A stretch of 28,086 nucleotides of DNA from Acidocella sp. (GTDB lineage Bacteria > Pseudomonadota > Alphaproteobacteria > Acetobacterales > Acetobacteraceae), in the NCBI GenBank assembly GCA_029077775.1, contig JAQNCU010000004.1, forward strand, positions 1 to 28,086, given 5' to 3'. Positions within the stretch are counted from its first letter, which is position 1. The number at the start of each line of letters is the position of its first letter. Under the pieces are notes generated by a model. That model made no database searches. It saw only the letters and a program-made list of their open reading frames with translations, and was not told where the DNA came from. The translations under genes and the position numbers were made by a program. Of the stretch, positions 1-7,968 are shown piece after piece.

Positions 1-1276
1 GGCGGGTCTTCTCCAGCTCGGTCCTGACCAGGGCCAGCTGCTCCTGGAAGCGCGGGTTGGCCGGCTCGTACATGAGCGCCGCCTTGAGCTGCCTTGTAAT
101 GGCCATCAGCGTGAACATGGTCTCGACATCGAGGTAGCTCTGATCCGCGACGCCGTACGAGTTGAACTTATAGGTTGTCACGCACCGGACGATGGCTGGC
201 TGACCATATGCCGAGAATGCGGGAACTGCGATGCCGCTCAGCAGAAGCTGTTGCTGCGCCGCGTAATTCCACCAATTTGCCTGCGCCGGTGCGAGAACCG
301 ACAGCAGCGATAACGTCTGCAACGGTCTGGACGCGAGGTTGCGAATGGACACCGCAACGGCACCCATCCAGTCTGCCACCCAATCCCAGGGCGGGCTGGG
401 ACTGCCATTCACGCCGATGATCGTCTGATGCTGATCGTTCATTGTGCCGCCGGCTGTCATCAAGCTCGAAAGCGTTCCAGCCTGCATCGTAAAGACGTGT
501 CCGTAGTCCTGACGGTTCCAGGCCCAGCGTCCGGTCGCATCGTTCATCAGGGATGTGAACTCGGTCAGTTCGGTCGCCCCCGAATAAGGATGTCCAATAA
601 AATCGAACGGTTGATCGCCGATCGCCGCGGCAACAAACGCCATGTCCGGGTCGAGTGTGCCATTTGCCATCGGCACGATCGTGACGGTGATCCCAACGGG
701 TAGCACCTGCCCTGCTTGCGTCCCGCCATAATTCAAGAGCACATCGATGTTGTTTCCCTGAAGCCCTTTATGAACGGCGGTCAGTGTCACCACGCTGGCA
801 GCGGCGGTTGCGGTCAGTGGCAGGTCGAGCGTGCCCATGATCGCGGTCACGATGTTCCCCGCGATGACGGTTGGCGTATCGCCGACATTGACACCGACCG
901 GAACACTGAACCCGGCGACATAAAGCCAAATTGTGCCCGGCAAGGTCGCAGTACCCGTCACGGTGATGGACCCGGTTGCGGCGGCGGCCGTTCCCGCATC
1001 GGCCACTGGCAGACACCAGACGCCCGAGGAGTCCTGTTGAAAATAGACAGAGCACATACGGCCAAGCATGGAGCGTGCGCCGAACAGGCTGCGGGCGACC
1101 GCCAGAGATGGCACGAACACCGGCACCGCCGGTAGCGCGACGGCCGTCTGCCCGATCAGCAGCGAGGGCTGCTGGAACAGATTGACACCGGCGTTAACGT
1201 TCGAGAATTCGACGTAGAATAGCGGAACCAGATTGTTCGACGGGATTCGCGAGAAGGCAATACTGCTTTCGGACAT
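1..1276 (-). CDS. Phage contractile tail sheath protein (Mu gpL-like), 3' end beyond window
   Basis: I read this frame directly from the sequence; it stays open to the left edge, giving about 425 residues with no stop. It begins ATG at 1276 with an AGGAG ribosome site 7 bases upstream. The N-terminus has the gpL-type pattern SRIPSNNLVPLFYVEFSN, followed by a segment on multiple stacked small and hydrophobic residues, an Ala/Thr/Val-rich insertion at about residues 100-160, and downstream the motifs FDFIGHPYS, NDATGRWAWNRQDYGHVF and the segment DVETMFTLMAITRQL. These are typical of Mu-like sheath proteins, which form the contractile outer tube of myovirus tails. Mu gpL is about 495 residues, so about 70 are missing. 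It lies directly after the tail terminator gene, matching the Mu K-L order. It is the main evidence that this phage has a contractile tail. Confidence 0.85.
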   Translation of the reverse strand, partial: MSESSIAFSRIPSNNLVPLFYVEFSNVNAGVNLFQQPSLLIGQTAVALPAVPVFVPSLAVARSLFGARSMLGRMCSVYFQQDSSGVWCLPVADAGTAAAATGSITVTGTATLPGTIWLYVAGFSVPVGVNVGDTPTVIAGNIVTAIMGTLDLPLTATAAASVVTLTAVHKGLQGNNIDVLLNYGGTQAGQVLPVGITVTIVPMANGTLDPDMAFVAAAIGDQPFDFIGHPYSGATELTEFTSLMNDATGRWAWNRQDYGHVFTMQAGTLSSLMTAGGTMNDQHQTIIGVNGSPSPPWDWVADWMGAVAVSIRNLASRPLQTLSLLSVLAPAQANWWNYAAQQQLLLSGIAVPAFSAYGQPAIVRCVTTYKFNSYGVADQSYLDVETMFTLMAITRQLKAALMYEPANPRFQEQLALVRTELEKTR

Positions 1277-1286
1277 TCTCTAACTC

Positions 1287-1871
1287 CTAGCTTAAAGGAA
1301 AAACGATCGTGGCACCGGTCAGAACCTCACCGGTCGCGGTTTCAACTGTGAGATCAGTCTCGGTCAGCGGCGCGCCGTAGGCGCCAGGCGGAACAGAACC
1401 GGAGAACGGAGCCAGCATGGGCTCGAAGACCTCGGTCCAGTTCATGTCGAACACGTATATAGCGTAACCTTCGAACACGTCTGCATCAGCTTTGATACTG
1501 AATTTCTTATCGATAGCCCTGACCCGCTGAACTGGCGGGGCAATAAACGCGACATAATTTAGCAATGATCTGATCTCTAGGCTGAGCTGCTCCGTCTGCG
1601 TCTCGACATCGACGGAAGGCGCGCCGGAAACATATCCAACGATCGTGAGCTTTGCCGTCGCGTCATATTGACGTGGCGCGTCGCCGATCCACTGCAGGCT
1701 TTCGTCATCAATATAGACCAGCAGGCATGGCGAATCCTGAGCCGAGACCGGTACGGTGCGCGTGTCGAACACGCGCGGGCCGGCCAGAGTGTTGAGCGAC
1801 TGCAGGAGCGTGACGGTGCGCGCCCTCAAAACCTGCGCGAAGTTCGGAATTGTCAGATCTTCAGCAAGCAT
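1287..1871 (-). CDS. Phage tail terminator / tail completion protein
   Basis: A 194-residue protein. Its ATG shares one base with the stop of the preceding head-tail joining gene (TGATG), so the two are probably translationally coupled. The N-terminal part (VLRARTVTLLQSLNTLAGPRVF) followed by a beta-rich region with the YDATAKLTIVGYVSG strand pattern and a conserved acidic C-terminal part (ADVFEGYAIYVFDMNWTEVFEP) resembles tail terminator proteins of the lambda gpU / Mu gpK type, which cap the tail tube and fix its length. Position supports this: after the head-tail joiner and immediately before the sheath gene. The assignment rests on position and general fold pattern rather than on a clear signature motif. 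Confidence 0.6.
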   Translation of the reverse strand: MLAEDLTIPNFAQVLRARTVTLLQSLNTLAGPRVFDTRTVPVSAQDSPCLLVYIDDESLQWIGDAPRQYDATAKLTIVGYVSGAPSVDVETQTEQLSLEIRSLLNYVAFIAPPVQRVRAIDKKFSIKADADVFEGYAIYVFDMNWTEVFEPMLAPFSGSVPPGAYGAPLTETDLTVETATGEVLTGATIVFPLS

Positions 1872-2197
1872 CAGCCTTGAACCTTCATGAGGCGCAGAAA
1901 AACCTGACCAAACCCGTCTTTCTCAGGCGGATCAGCCACAACCCAGGTCAGATTATCGACGACCACCTGATCACCCTGACAGGGATCGATCCCGTTCATG
2001 TCGGAGAGACGTAGCATGAGCGTTGCCTTGCGCACGGTTACAAAAACACCAGCCGCAGCGTCGAGCTGATCATGTACCGAGAATCGGTTGAATATGCCGC
2101 TCAACGTGAGCTGGGCTGCGCGCAGCGGCATATAGGTAACCGGCACACCAAAGGCCGCCACACATGGCCCGAGCACAAGCGCATCAAAATTGATCAT
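1871..2197 (-). CDS. Phage head-tail joining protein (lambda gpFII-like)
   Basis: From ATG at 2197 this encodes 108 residues. The pattern is like lambda gpFII (117 residues): an N-terminal helix region, then FVTVRKATLMLR..MNGIDPCQGDQVVVDNLTWVVADPPEKDGFGQVFLRL, matching the gpFII series of strands with a GD turn and a final aromatic/hydrophobic strand. gpFII-type proteins fill the connector and make the head competent to bind a tail. The same reading frame is open upstream into the capsid gene because of the T7 tract at 2478-2484, so an automatic caller would fuse the two; I treat the MINFD start as the real one. A weak AAGG lies 10 bases upstream. The position between head genes and the tail terminator fits. 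Confidence 0.65.
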   Translation of the reverse strand: MINFDALVLGPCVAAFGVPVTYMPLRAAQLTLSGIFNRFSVHDQLDAAAGVFVTVRKATLMLRLSDMNGIDPCQGDQVVVDNLTWVVADPPEKDGFGQVFLRLMKVQG

Positions 2198-2208
2198 AAG
2201 GCGCGGCC

Positions 2209-2436
2209 TTAGACGGATTTCACGGCAGATGAGGAGCCAGGCGCAACGGCACACAGATGCCCGTTTTGTGTCAGATATTGAACGTCCATGGCCGAGAGCG
2301 TGCTGACCGCAAACACCGTCCCCTTTTCGATGAGCTGGGGCCGTGCACCCATCGGCGAACCAGGAGGAACATAGCGGATGTCTGACAGCGCCTGCAGATT
2401 TTGCACAACGGCATCTGTGGATGATGATGCGAACAT
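2209..2436 (-). CDS. Small phage head protein of unknown function
   Basis: A short ORF of 75 residues from ATG at 2436 (80 from a TTG at 2451 that touches the terminator T-tract). GGAAG lies 9 bases before the ATG, favouring that start. It lies between the capsid gene and the FII-like joiner and runs in a different frame from both. The product has a Ser-rich start and a compact beta-like core (VVQNLQALSDIRYVPPGS, PQLIEKGTVFAVSTLSAMD, LTQNGHLCAV). No recognised family. Its location suggests a head completion or connector accessory role (inference). It lies directly downstream of an intrinsic terminator, so its expression depends on readthrough or antitermination. Confidence 0.55.
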   Translation of the reverse strand: MFASSSTDAVVQNLQALSDIRYVPPGSPMGARPQLIEKGTVFAVSTLSAMDVQYLTQNGHLCAVAPGSSSAVKSV

Positions 2437-2449
2437 TTCGAATACTTCC

Positions 2450-2475
2450 AAAAAAAGGGCCGTCTGACACGGCCC
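2450..2475 (-). terminator. Intrinsic terminator after the capsid gene
   Basis: On the minus strand a perfect 7-bp stem GGGCCGT/ACGGCCC with the 5-base loop GTCAG is followed at once by seven T residues (2450-2456). The stem begins one base from the TAG that would end the capsid gene if one T were removed from the tract at 2478-2484. It would lower transcription of the small ORF, joiner and tail genes relative to the capsid. Confidence 0.85.
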
Positions 2476-3580
2476 CTAAAAAAACAGCTTTAAAACGAAC
2501 GGCGTTCGCTTCCGGCTCCAAAGGTAAACCGTTCGGCAGATCGGCCGTTGCATCCATGGTTCCGACCATCAACGTCTCAGGTCGGGTGCAGATGAACAAC
2601 GGATAGGAATAGACCTCTGAGCGCCACCAGGCACCGCGATCTCGATCAAAAACCGGGATGACGTATTGCGGTTTGCCCAGCGTGTTGACCCAGGGCACGA
2701 ACTCCGCTGGCGCATTGATTTCCTGGAAGATGCCCGGAGCGTCAGCCGGGAAGAATCGCGCGCCGTTGGTCGCCACGGCGATCGTGCTGGCATCGTCAGA
2801 ACCGCGATAGTTGAACCAGTCAATGCCGCCGAAGCGCATGGCCTCGAACGCGTTGCCCTTGCGTAACTCTTCCGCTGCCGCCCAGTTCAGATAGGTCGTA
2901 CGAACGTCCGTATGATTGGTCAGTGCGTCCCAGAAAGCGTCCCCGCACAGCGCCATCACCTTGGATTTTGGGGTGAATGCGCCTTGAGACGCGCGCGCGA
3001 TGGTTCGCACGATCTGATTGCAAAGGGGCCGCAAACTACCGACAGTCTGCGCCAGGAGGTTGAACGCAACCTCCGGCTGGGGGGTGATGCCGAATTCCTG
3101 ATACCAGTTGAACAAAACTGTATCATCCGCATCGCGAACCAGGCCCTGTATCGCGCCGAGGCGCATCCGCTCTTTGGTGAACTCCACCGAGGCCAGCAAC
3201 CCGGTCGGACCGGACAACCTGCGAGCCACTTCTTTCTGCAGCTGCATCATCACGCTTTCGGTTCCGAATTCGCGCACGTCCTGGACTTCATCTGCACGGA
3301 TCGTGTCGCCATGAGCAATACGGGGGCATTCGAAATAGCGGGCCTGGCGCTTTTCGGTGGTGCGCTCGGTGAGCGGATCGCCGCGGTTGCTGGTAGGTAC
3401 CACGATCAGCTTACCCGCACGTTGCTCGATTGCCGCCGCCTTGGTGCGGATCGGAAACGGATCGAACAGCTTCATCTCGCCGAGACCGACGGGATTATAC
3501 GGGTTACGCTCGACGCCATCAGTCAGCTGAACGGAGCTGAAGGCATCGTTTCGGAAAACGTTAAGAATTGTGCCTGACAT
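2476..3580 (-). CDS. Major capsid protein (lambda gpE family); expected stop lost at a T7 tract
   Basis: The shell protein of the head. The first about 367 residues follow the gpE pattern: LFDPFPIRTKAAAIEQ, QLQKEVARRLSGPTGLLASVEFTKERMRLGAIQG, KVMALCGDAFWDALTNHTDVR, FEAMRFGGIDWFNYRGSDD, FFPADAPGIFQ, FICTRPETLMVGT. Lambda gpE is 341 residues. ATG at 3580 has GGAG about 10 bases upstream. As sequenced, the frame reads GTT TTT TTA GGG at 2485-2474 and continues open to 1871 (569 residues in all). With one T fewer it would read GTT TTT TAG, stopping exactly before the terminator. I therefore end the gene here; the downstream part of the long frame crosses a terminator and reads the small ORF out of frame. 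Cause: sequencing or assembly indel, mutation, or slippage. Confidence 0.85.
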
Positions 3581-3597
3581 TGATTAGGGCTCCAGTT

Positions 3598-4254
3598 TTA
3601 GCGAGCGATGATGCCGGACGTCGCTAGGGCGGCGATCGCGGTTGCTTGCAGGGTTGCGAAAGATCCGGATCCGGATACGGCCGGATCCCATTGCAGTTCG
3701 GATTGATTGACCTCGGCATTGCGCCGCACCACCGCAATCTTTCGGAAGTTGCCCGCCTCGACCCAAACGCGGTTGTAGAGAATGCCGATCGGCGTGGTGA
3801 TCGTGCCACCTGTCCAACTCTGCCAGGCACCCGTCTGTTCAGTCACGTTCAGGGTGAATGAGTCGCCAGCCACGAACGCCGTGCCACCCGCCGTGATTGT
3901 AAAACCAACCTGCGGGCCGGCAAACGCCACACCAACGGTCGCGTTGCCTATAACGTCGCCGCTTGGAGCGGTGACGTTGAACACGGTCGCTGATGTCGCT
4001 GTCAGCTTATAAGCACCGAGCTCGGACGGGTTGAGAACCGACAGACTGCCGACCGTGCCGGTGCCGGTGTTTGTACCCGCGGTGCTGGTGACGACGCCAG
4101 CCGTCGCTTGCACGATGACAAGTCCGCCTTCGAAGAGCACGTCGGATCCCGTCGAATTGTCCATATAGCCCGTGTCCTTTGACAAATCGCCGTTTGCTTC
4201 GGAGATCATGAAGGCACCATCATAGAATTGCTCGAAAATAACCGGTGAAGGCAT
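3598..4254 (-). CDS. Head decoration protein (lambda gpD family)
   Basis: A 218-residue protein starting at ATG 4254, with GGAGAG 6 bases upstream. The ends are gpD-like (EANGDLSKDTGYMDNSTGSDVLFEGGLVI near the start; GILYNRVWVEAGNFRKIAVVRRNAEVNQSELQWDP near the end), while residues about 45-140 are a Gly/Thr/Val-rich beta region (GVVTSTAGTNTGTGTVG, GDSFTLNVT) not present in the 110-residue lambda gpD. This insert is seen in longer decoration proteins of alphaproteobacterial phages. The protein binds as trimers on the expanded capsid and stabilises it. It lies between scaffold and capsid, as in lambda (Nu3-D-E), 17 bases before the capsid start. Confidence 0.8.
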   Translation of the reverse strand: MPSPVIFEQFYDGAFMISEANGDLSKDTGYMDNSTGSDVLFEGGLVIVQATAGVVTSTAGTNTGTGTVGSLSVLNPSELGAYKLTATSATVFNVTAPSGDVIGNATVGVAFAGPQVGFTITAGGTAFVAGDSFTLNVTEQTGAWQSWTGGTITTPIGILYNRVWVEAGNFRKIAVVRRNAEVNQSELQWDPAVSGSGSFATLQATAIAALATSGIIAR

Positions 4255-4266
4255 AACAATCTCTCC

Positions 4267-5097
4267 TTATTTGCCGCTAACGGCTTTGAACGCGTGATCC
4301 CAGGTAGAAGCGATAGCGGCGGTGGAAGCCCGCGCTGGAGCGCGATCGGCACCGGCACGCGCACCAGAATATCTATCCATCGCCCGGCCAAGCACGCCGC
4401 CTTGGGCGACAGGCGCGGTTTTCAGGATCGCGATGGCTTCTTTCCTGCTGAGCAGCGTGTTAAACGCCAAATGTGCTGCCATGTTTGGATTGCGCGCCGC
4501 GGCCGTCGACGCAAAGATCGCGGCGCAACGCGCGCGCTCTTTACGTCGAGCCTTGGCCGCTGGCGAGCGCCCGCGCATCTCGTTGACGGGATCATCGTCA
4601 TCCTCACCATCTGGCTCGGAGTCGGAATCCTCATCAGGATCCTCGGACCCCGGCTCATCGCCGTCATCATCGTTATCATCGCCGTTGTTCGCGTCGTCAT
4701 CAAAATCCGGATCGGCAGGATCGCTGGAACTGGCTTTACCTGCTTTGCGAGCCCGGCGCGCGCGACGGCTGCGGCGCGCGTTCCCGGGGTTTTCGTTCGG
4801 ATCGCCCTCGGCGTCATCGCCACCGTCATCGGGAAGCGACCCGGGATCAGCAGGATCGCCCTCGGCATCGTCGTCGCCGGAATCGTCCTGTTGAGCTTTC
4901 CGGCCTTTTTTGCGCATTCCGTCATCATCGCCGCCCTCGGCACGGGCGCGGCGCGCTATTGCATTCGCGCCGCGTCCTTTGCCGATTCCTAGAAACGGCT
5001 CACTGGCGGCGCGGCGCGATTGTGCGACGCCCTTGCCAATGCCCAGAAACGAGGCGACACCAGCCGCCCCGCCCATCAGGTTTATCTTCAATGTCAT
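4267..5097 (-). CDS. Capsid scaffolding protein (lambda Nu3-like), very acidic
   Basis: 276 residues from ATG 5097, with AAGGAT 6-7 bases upstream and 14 bases after the protease stop. Residues about 70-190 are an extreme Asp/Glu/Pro/Gly-rich tract (runs such as EDPDEDSDSEPDGEDDDD) broken by an Arg-rich stretch. The C-terminal part (RCAAIFASTAAARNPNMAAH..FNTLLSRKEAIAILKTAP) is the helical scaffold tail usually found at the C-terminus of S49 prohead proteases. FLGIGKG occurs twice in the N-terminal 45 residues. Scaffolds guide shell assembly and are removed afterwards. In lambda Nu3 is nested in frame within gene C; here protease and scaffold are separate ORFs. A longer open frame extends upstream inside the protease gene but is out of frame with it and is not real. 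Confidence 0.75.
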   Translation of the reverse strand: MTLKINLMGGAAGVASFLGIGKGVAQSRRAASEPFLGIGKGRGANAIARRARAEGGDDDGMRKKGRKAQQDDSGDDDAEGDPADPGSLPDDGGDDAEGDPNENPGNARRSRRARRARKAGKASSSDPADPDFDDDANNGDDNDDDGDEPGSEDPDEDSDSEPDGEDDDDPVNEMRGRSPAAKARRKERARCAAIFASTAAARNPNMAAHLAFNTLLSRKEAIAILKTAPVAQGGVLGRAMDRYSGARAGADRAPARASTAAIASTWDHAFKAVSGK

Positions 5098-5111
5098 GTT
5101 AAATCCTTGGG

Positions 5112-5978
5112 TTAGAGCGTTTTCAACAACGCGTTGAATGCTGCGTCGGGTGCGGCGACATAGTCGGCCAGGCCAGCCCGCACGCCTTCCTGGCCTAGAA
5201 ACGTCGTGGCTTGTTGTCCAATAACCGCGCTGGTTTTGATCTGCCTGTTGCGGGCCACGGTATTCACGAAGATGCTGCCGATCGTGTTCACATCCTTCTG
5301 GAACCGTGCGCGGGCCTTGGGTGTAAACGGTACTTCGGGATAACCATCGGCTTTGCGCGCGCCGAACTGGATGATGTTGACACTGACCCCGGCATTGCTC
5401 AGCGCCTTTGAAATGTCGGCGATCATCGCGATCACGCCGATCGAACCGGTTCCACCGGTGCGCGGCACGCAAATTTTGTCGCAGGACGAGGCGAGCGCGT
5501 AGGCCGATGAGAAAGCATTCTCGTTCAAGATCGACCAGATCGGTTTACGCCCGCGCGCCGCAAAAATCATGTCGGCGAGATCGAATGCGCCGCCGACCTC
5601 ACCGCCCGGACTGTCGATATCCAGCACAATGGCTTTCACGTCATCGTCATAGAGAGCGGTAATAAAATTCGCGCGAATGCCATCATAGCCGGTCATTCCC
5701 GAATAAGGCCGCAGACAGCCTAGTTTTTGTACCAGCATTCCCTGAACTGGAATGAGGGCGACATTATTAAGAACCTCGTACCCTTTATCATCAGCCCGAT
5801 CATCCTCACTCAGATCCGATGGTCTAAGCATTACTGAAGCACCCGCGCTGAAGAGCTGCGTCACGCCAAGCCGTTCGGCGAGTGCGGCCATTACCACTTC
5901 GGCTTTGGCGGGATGAAGGGCAAGCGGCACGTTGAACATGCGCTGCGCCAGATGCGGAAATCTCTGGTTCATCGTCAC
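5112..5978 (-). CDS. Prohead protease, S49/SppA family (lambda gpC-like)
   Basis: A 288-residue serine protease that matures the prohead by cutting scaffold and portal. The S49 core is clear: VALIPVQGMLV, DVKAIVLDIDSPGGEVGGAFDLAD (residues about 113-136), and the nucleophile region NENAFSSAYALAS, with Ser157 the probable nucleophile. The GTGSIGVIAM segment follows, and Lys209 in FGARKADGYPEVPF is the probable general base. It stops soon after the protease core, so unlike many gpC proteins it does not carry the scaffold as a C-terminal extension; that is the next gene. Its ATG at 5978 overlaps the portal stop by 4 bases (ATGA). Confidence 0.88.
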   Translation of the reverse strand: MTMNQRFPHLAQRMFNVPLALHPAKAEVVMAALAERLGVTQLFSAGASVMLRPSDLSEDDRADDKGYEVLNNVALIPVQGMLVQKLGCLRPYSGMTGYDGIRANFITALYDDDVKAIVLDIDSPGGEVGGAFDLADMIFAARGRKPIWSILNENAFSSAYALASSCDKICVPRTGGTGSIGVIAMIADISKALSNAGVSVNIIQFGARKADGYPEVPFTPKARARFQKDVNTIGSIFVNTVARNRQIKTSAVIGQQATTFLGQEGVRAGLADYVAAPDAAFNALLKTL

Positions 5979-7642
5979 TCCGGCTTTGGCGGTTCAGAAA
6001 TTTGTTGGGCGGCGACACCGCCAGCCCAGTCAGGTCGCGTGAGGCCCTTGGATTTGAAGTACGCTTCCTCAACAGCTCGTTCATCGAGGACATCTTCCCA
6101 ATAGGTGCCACCAATATCAGCGCAACTCTGATCAAGCGTTCCAAAACCAGCATCGAGGCCCATCAGCTCGCCAGCACGCTCCTTGACCGGATCGATCCAA
6201 CCTCGGCCGGGCCCGATCCATTTGCATCGCGCGTAAGCCGCGCGCATCGACACAAAATCCGGAGCGCCGTCCGGTAGGGGCAGCAACCCCGGGCGATCCA
6301 TCATCTCTTCGAGCACGCAATTGTAGATCGGTGTTGCCGTTCCCGCTGTGAAATTTGCGCGCCTGGTCAGCATACGCCTCCAGACGCTGAGGAGTGCAGC
6401 GCGCGCCGAGGAATAATTTGTCTTGCTGTAATCCTTCGAAATCTCCTCGGCACTCTCGCCTGTAGCGGCAGCAATAGATCGTAGAAACGTATGCTCGAAC
6501 GTGTCAAAATCCTCGGCCTCATTCTGAGATTGAGCCGTGGCTATATCCTCGCCCGGAGCCAGCACGGGCATTCTGGCACCACCCATACTGACGCCCCCCT
6601 CTTCACCAAGGGAGTTACGAATTGTTTGATACCCCGAAAGCAGCATGGAGCGGTCGTTATCGCCAATCTCCATTGCTTGCCTGACCTGCTCGGCATCAAA
6701 CGGCGATTTTATAAAAAAACCGACGACTGTGCGCATCACCGCGGCCTGCAGTGCCACCTGATCGTATCTCGCGAGAACCTTAAAGCGCGATAAAACAGGC
6801 GTAAGAATACCCAAGCCGCGATGCTGATCAGCCCGATCACTATCACAATCATGAATAACCAGCGGCCTGCCCCACGGGGTTTGACGCTCAAACCGATCCC
6901 AGATCATCGACAGGCCCGTATCGTAATAGTCGTTTTGGTGCGCGCGGCGAATATGATAGGCCACCGGCGCCTGGTCGCCATCCACTTCGACGCCGCCCCG
7001 CAGATTATGCGTGTCCATCATTTCGTACGGATTGGAGAGCCGGTCAGGATCGATCACCCGCAGCGCCGTCGCGTACCGGGCAGCACCGTACCCTACGCGC
7101 TCGGGCATCCATTGCGGCATGACGAGCGCATCCCCATCGATCAGCTTGTGGCGCGCCAGCAGATAGAACATTTGAGTCGCACTCATGCTGCGGGTCGCAT
7201 CGCAATAAAACAGGGGATCCTCGGCCCACATCCGCCACTCCGCCATGACAGCGCTGCGGTATTCCGCTGCCCAGGTTGCATCGAATGTCGGGCCGTACAT
7301 GCGTTGCAACACCCGCCAGTTTGGCTGCGGCACGACGTGAAAATTACTCCCCACCATCGAATCGGTGATGCGCGTGATGCTACCCGACGCCCATCCGTCA
7401 TTGCGGACCAGGTCGCGCGAACGGGCGCGGATGAGATCGGAATCGAGATTGATTTCGCTATCCGGCGACCGGAGAAACGGATACCAATCCGCAATGTCAT
7501 TGCCGTAGCGGGTTGCCGCATCATACGGCCACGGTGAGGGATTCGGACTGTTGACGCCGGCGCGCACACGTACCATGGCGATGTCGGCCCGTGATATCGA
7601 ACGGCCGTCCGGATATATCAATTTCGAAGTTTGCGCGTTCAT
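5975..7642 (-). CDS. Phage portal protein (lambda gpB family)
   Basis: About 555 residues. The portal dodecamer forms the vertex through which DNA is packaged and the tail attaches. Family features: RDLVRNDGWASGSITRITDSMVGSNF (residues about 75-100), the crown/stem region with HKLIDGDALVMPQWMPE, IDPDRLSNPYE and ADQHRGLGILTPVLSRFKVLARYDQVALQAAVM, and a C-terminal EDFDTFEHTFLRSIAAATGESAEEISKDYSKTNYSSARAALL block that is highly typical of lambda-type portals. The start is ATG 7642 (TGATG overlap with the gpW stop) or GTG 7645, three bases earlier. Neighbours on both sides are in lambda order: W before, C after. Confidence 0.92.
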   Translation of the reverse strand: MNAQTSKLIYPDGRSISRADIAMVRVRAGVNSPNPSPWPYDAATRYGNDIADWYPFLRSPDSEINLDSDLIRARSRDLVRNDGWASGSITRITDSMVGSNFHVVPQPNWRVLQRMYGPTFDATWAAEYRSAVMAEWRMWAEDPLFYCDATRSMSATQMFYLLARHKLIDGDALVMPQWMPERVGYGAARYATALRVIDPDRLSNPYEMMDTHNLRGGVEVDGDQAPVAYHIRRAHQNDYYDTGLSMIWDRFERQTPWGRPLVIHDCDSDRADQHRGLGILTPVLSRFKVLARYDQVALQAAVMRTVVGFFIKSPFDAEQVRQAMEIGDNDRSMLLSGYQTIRNSLGEEGGVSMGGARMPVLAPGEDIATAQSQNEAEDFDTFEHTFLRSIAAATGESAEEISKDYSKTNYSSARAALLSVWRRMLTRRANFTAGTATPIYNCVLEEMMDRPGLLPLPDGAPDFVSMRAAYARCKWIGPGRGWIDPVKERAGELMGLDAGFGTLDQSCADIGGTYWEDVLDERAVEEAYFKSKGLTRPDWAGGVAAQQISEPPKPE

Positions 7643-7968
7643 CACATTCTCACGCCGATGGCGCGCCGGCGGGTGGTGCCGAGCGCGTATTGCAGATCAC
7701 GGATTAAATTGCGCAGATCGTTTGCGTTCGTCTTTGTGTAGGTGACCTGACGATGACCCTGCCCCTCGGCGTAATTCACCATGACCGGCTGACCGCCCGT
7801 GACCACAGCCAGAAAAGCGGTCTGCGCCTGGAGCAAAGCAGCCTGCAGTTGCGGTACCGGCCAGCCCGCAAACGGTCCGCTGCAGTTCGGCGTGAGGCCC
7901 GGTGTCAGCGACAGGATTGGCGGGATTAACTGAATTGTGTACGTGCCCGAAAGATTAGTGCCGGACAT
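7642..7968 (-). CDS. Head-tail joining protein gpW family
   Basis: 108 residues; the second half is gpW-like: QLQAALLQAQTAFLAVVTGGQPVMVNYAEGQGHRQVTYTKTNANDLRNLIRDLQYALG, i.e. helix - beta hairpin (GQPVMVNY..RQVTYT) - helix starting with NDLRNLI, then a basic TRRRAIG tail. Lambda gpW is 68 residues; here about 45 extra Pro/Leu-rich residues precede the domain. gpW stabilises the packaged head and makes the site for FII and the tail. The ATG shares one base with the terminase stop (TAATG), and the stop overlaps the portal start. Confidence 0.82.
   Translation of the reverse strand: MSGTNLSGTYTIQLIPPILSLTPGLTPNCSGPFAGWPVPQLQAALLQAQTAFLAVVTGGQPVMVNYAEGQGHRQVTYTKTNANDLRNLIRDLQYALGTTRRRAIGVRM

Noticed and set aside
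2912..3577. 221-residue rightward ORF
   Set aside because: Antisense of the capsid gene.
4294..4992. Long rightward ORFs (232 and 190 residues) opposite the scaffold gene
   Set aside because: They are antisense readings of the acidic repeat tract, composed of Ile/Val or Ser/Pro low complexity, with no ribosome site or family signature.
4267..5472. 401-residue leftward ORF starting inside the protease gene
   Set aside because: The N-terminal 125 residues are an out-of-frame reading of the protease; the scaffold has its own ATG at 5097 with a ribosome site.
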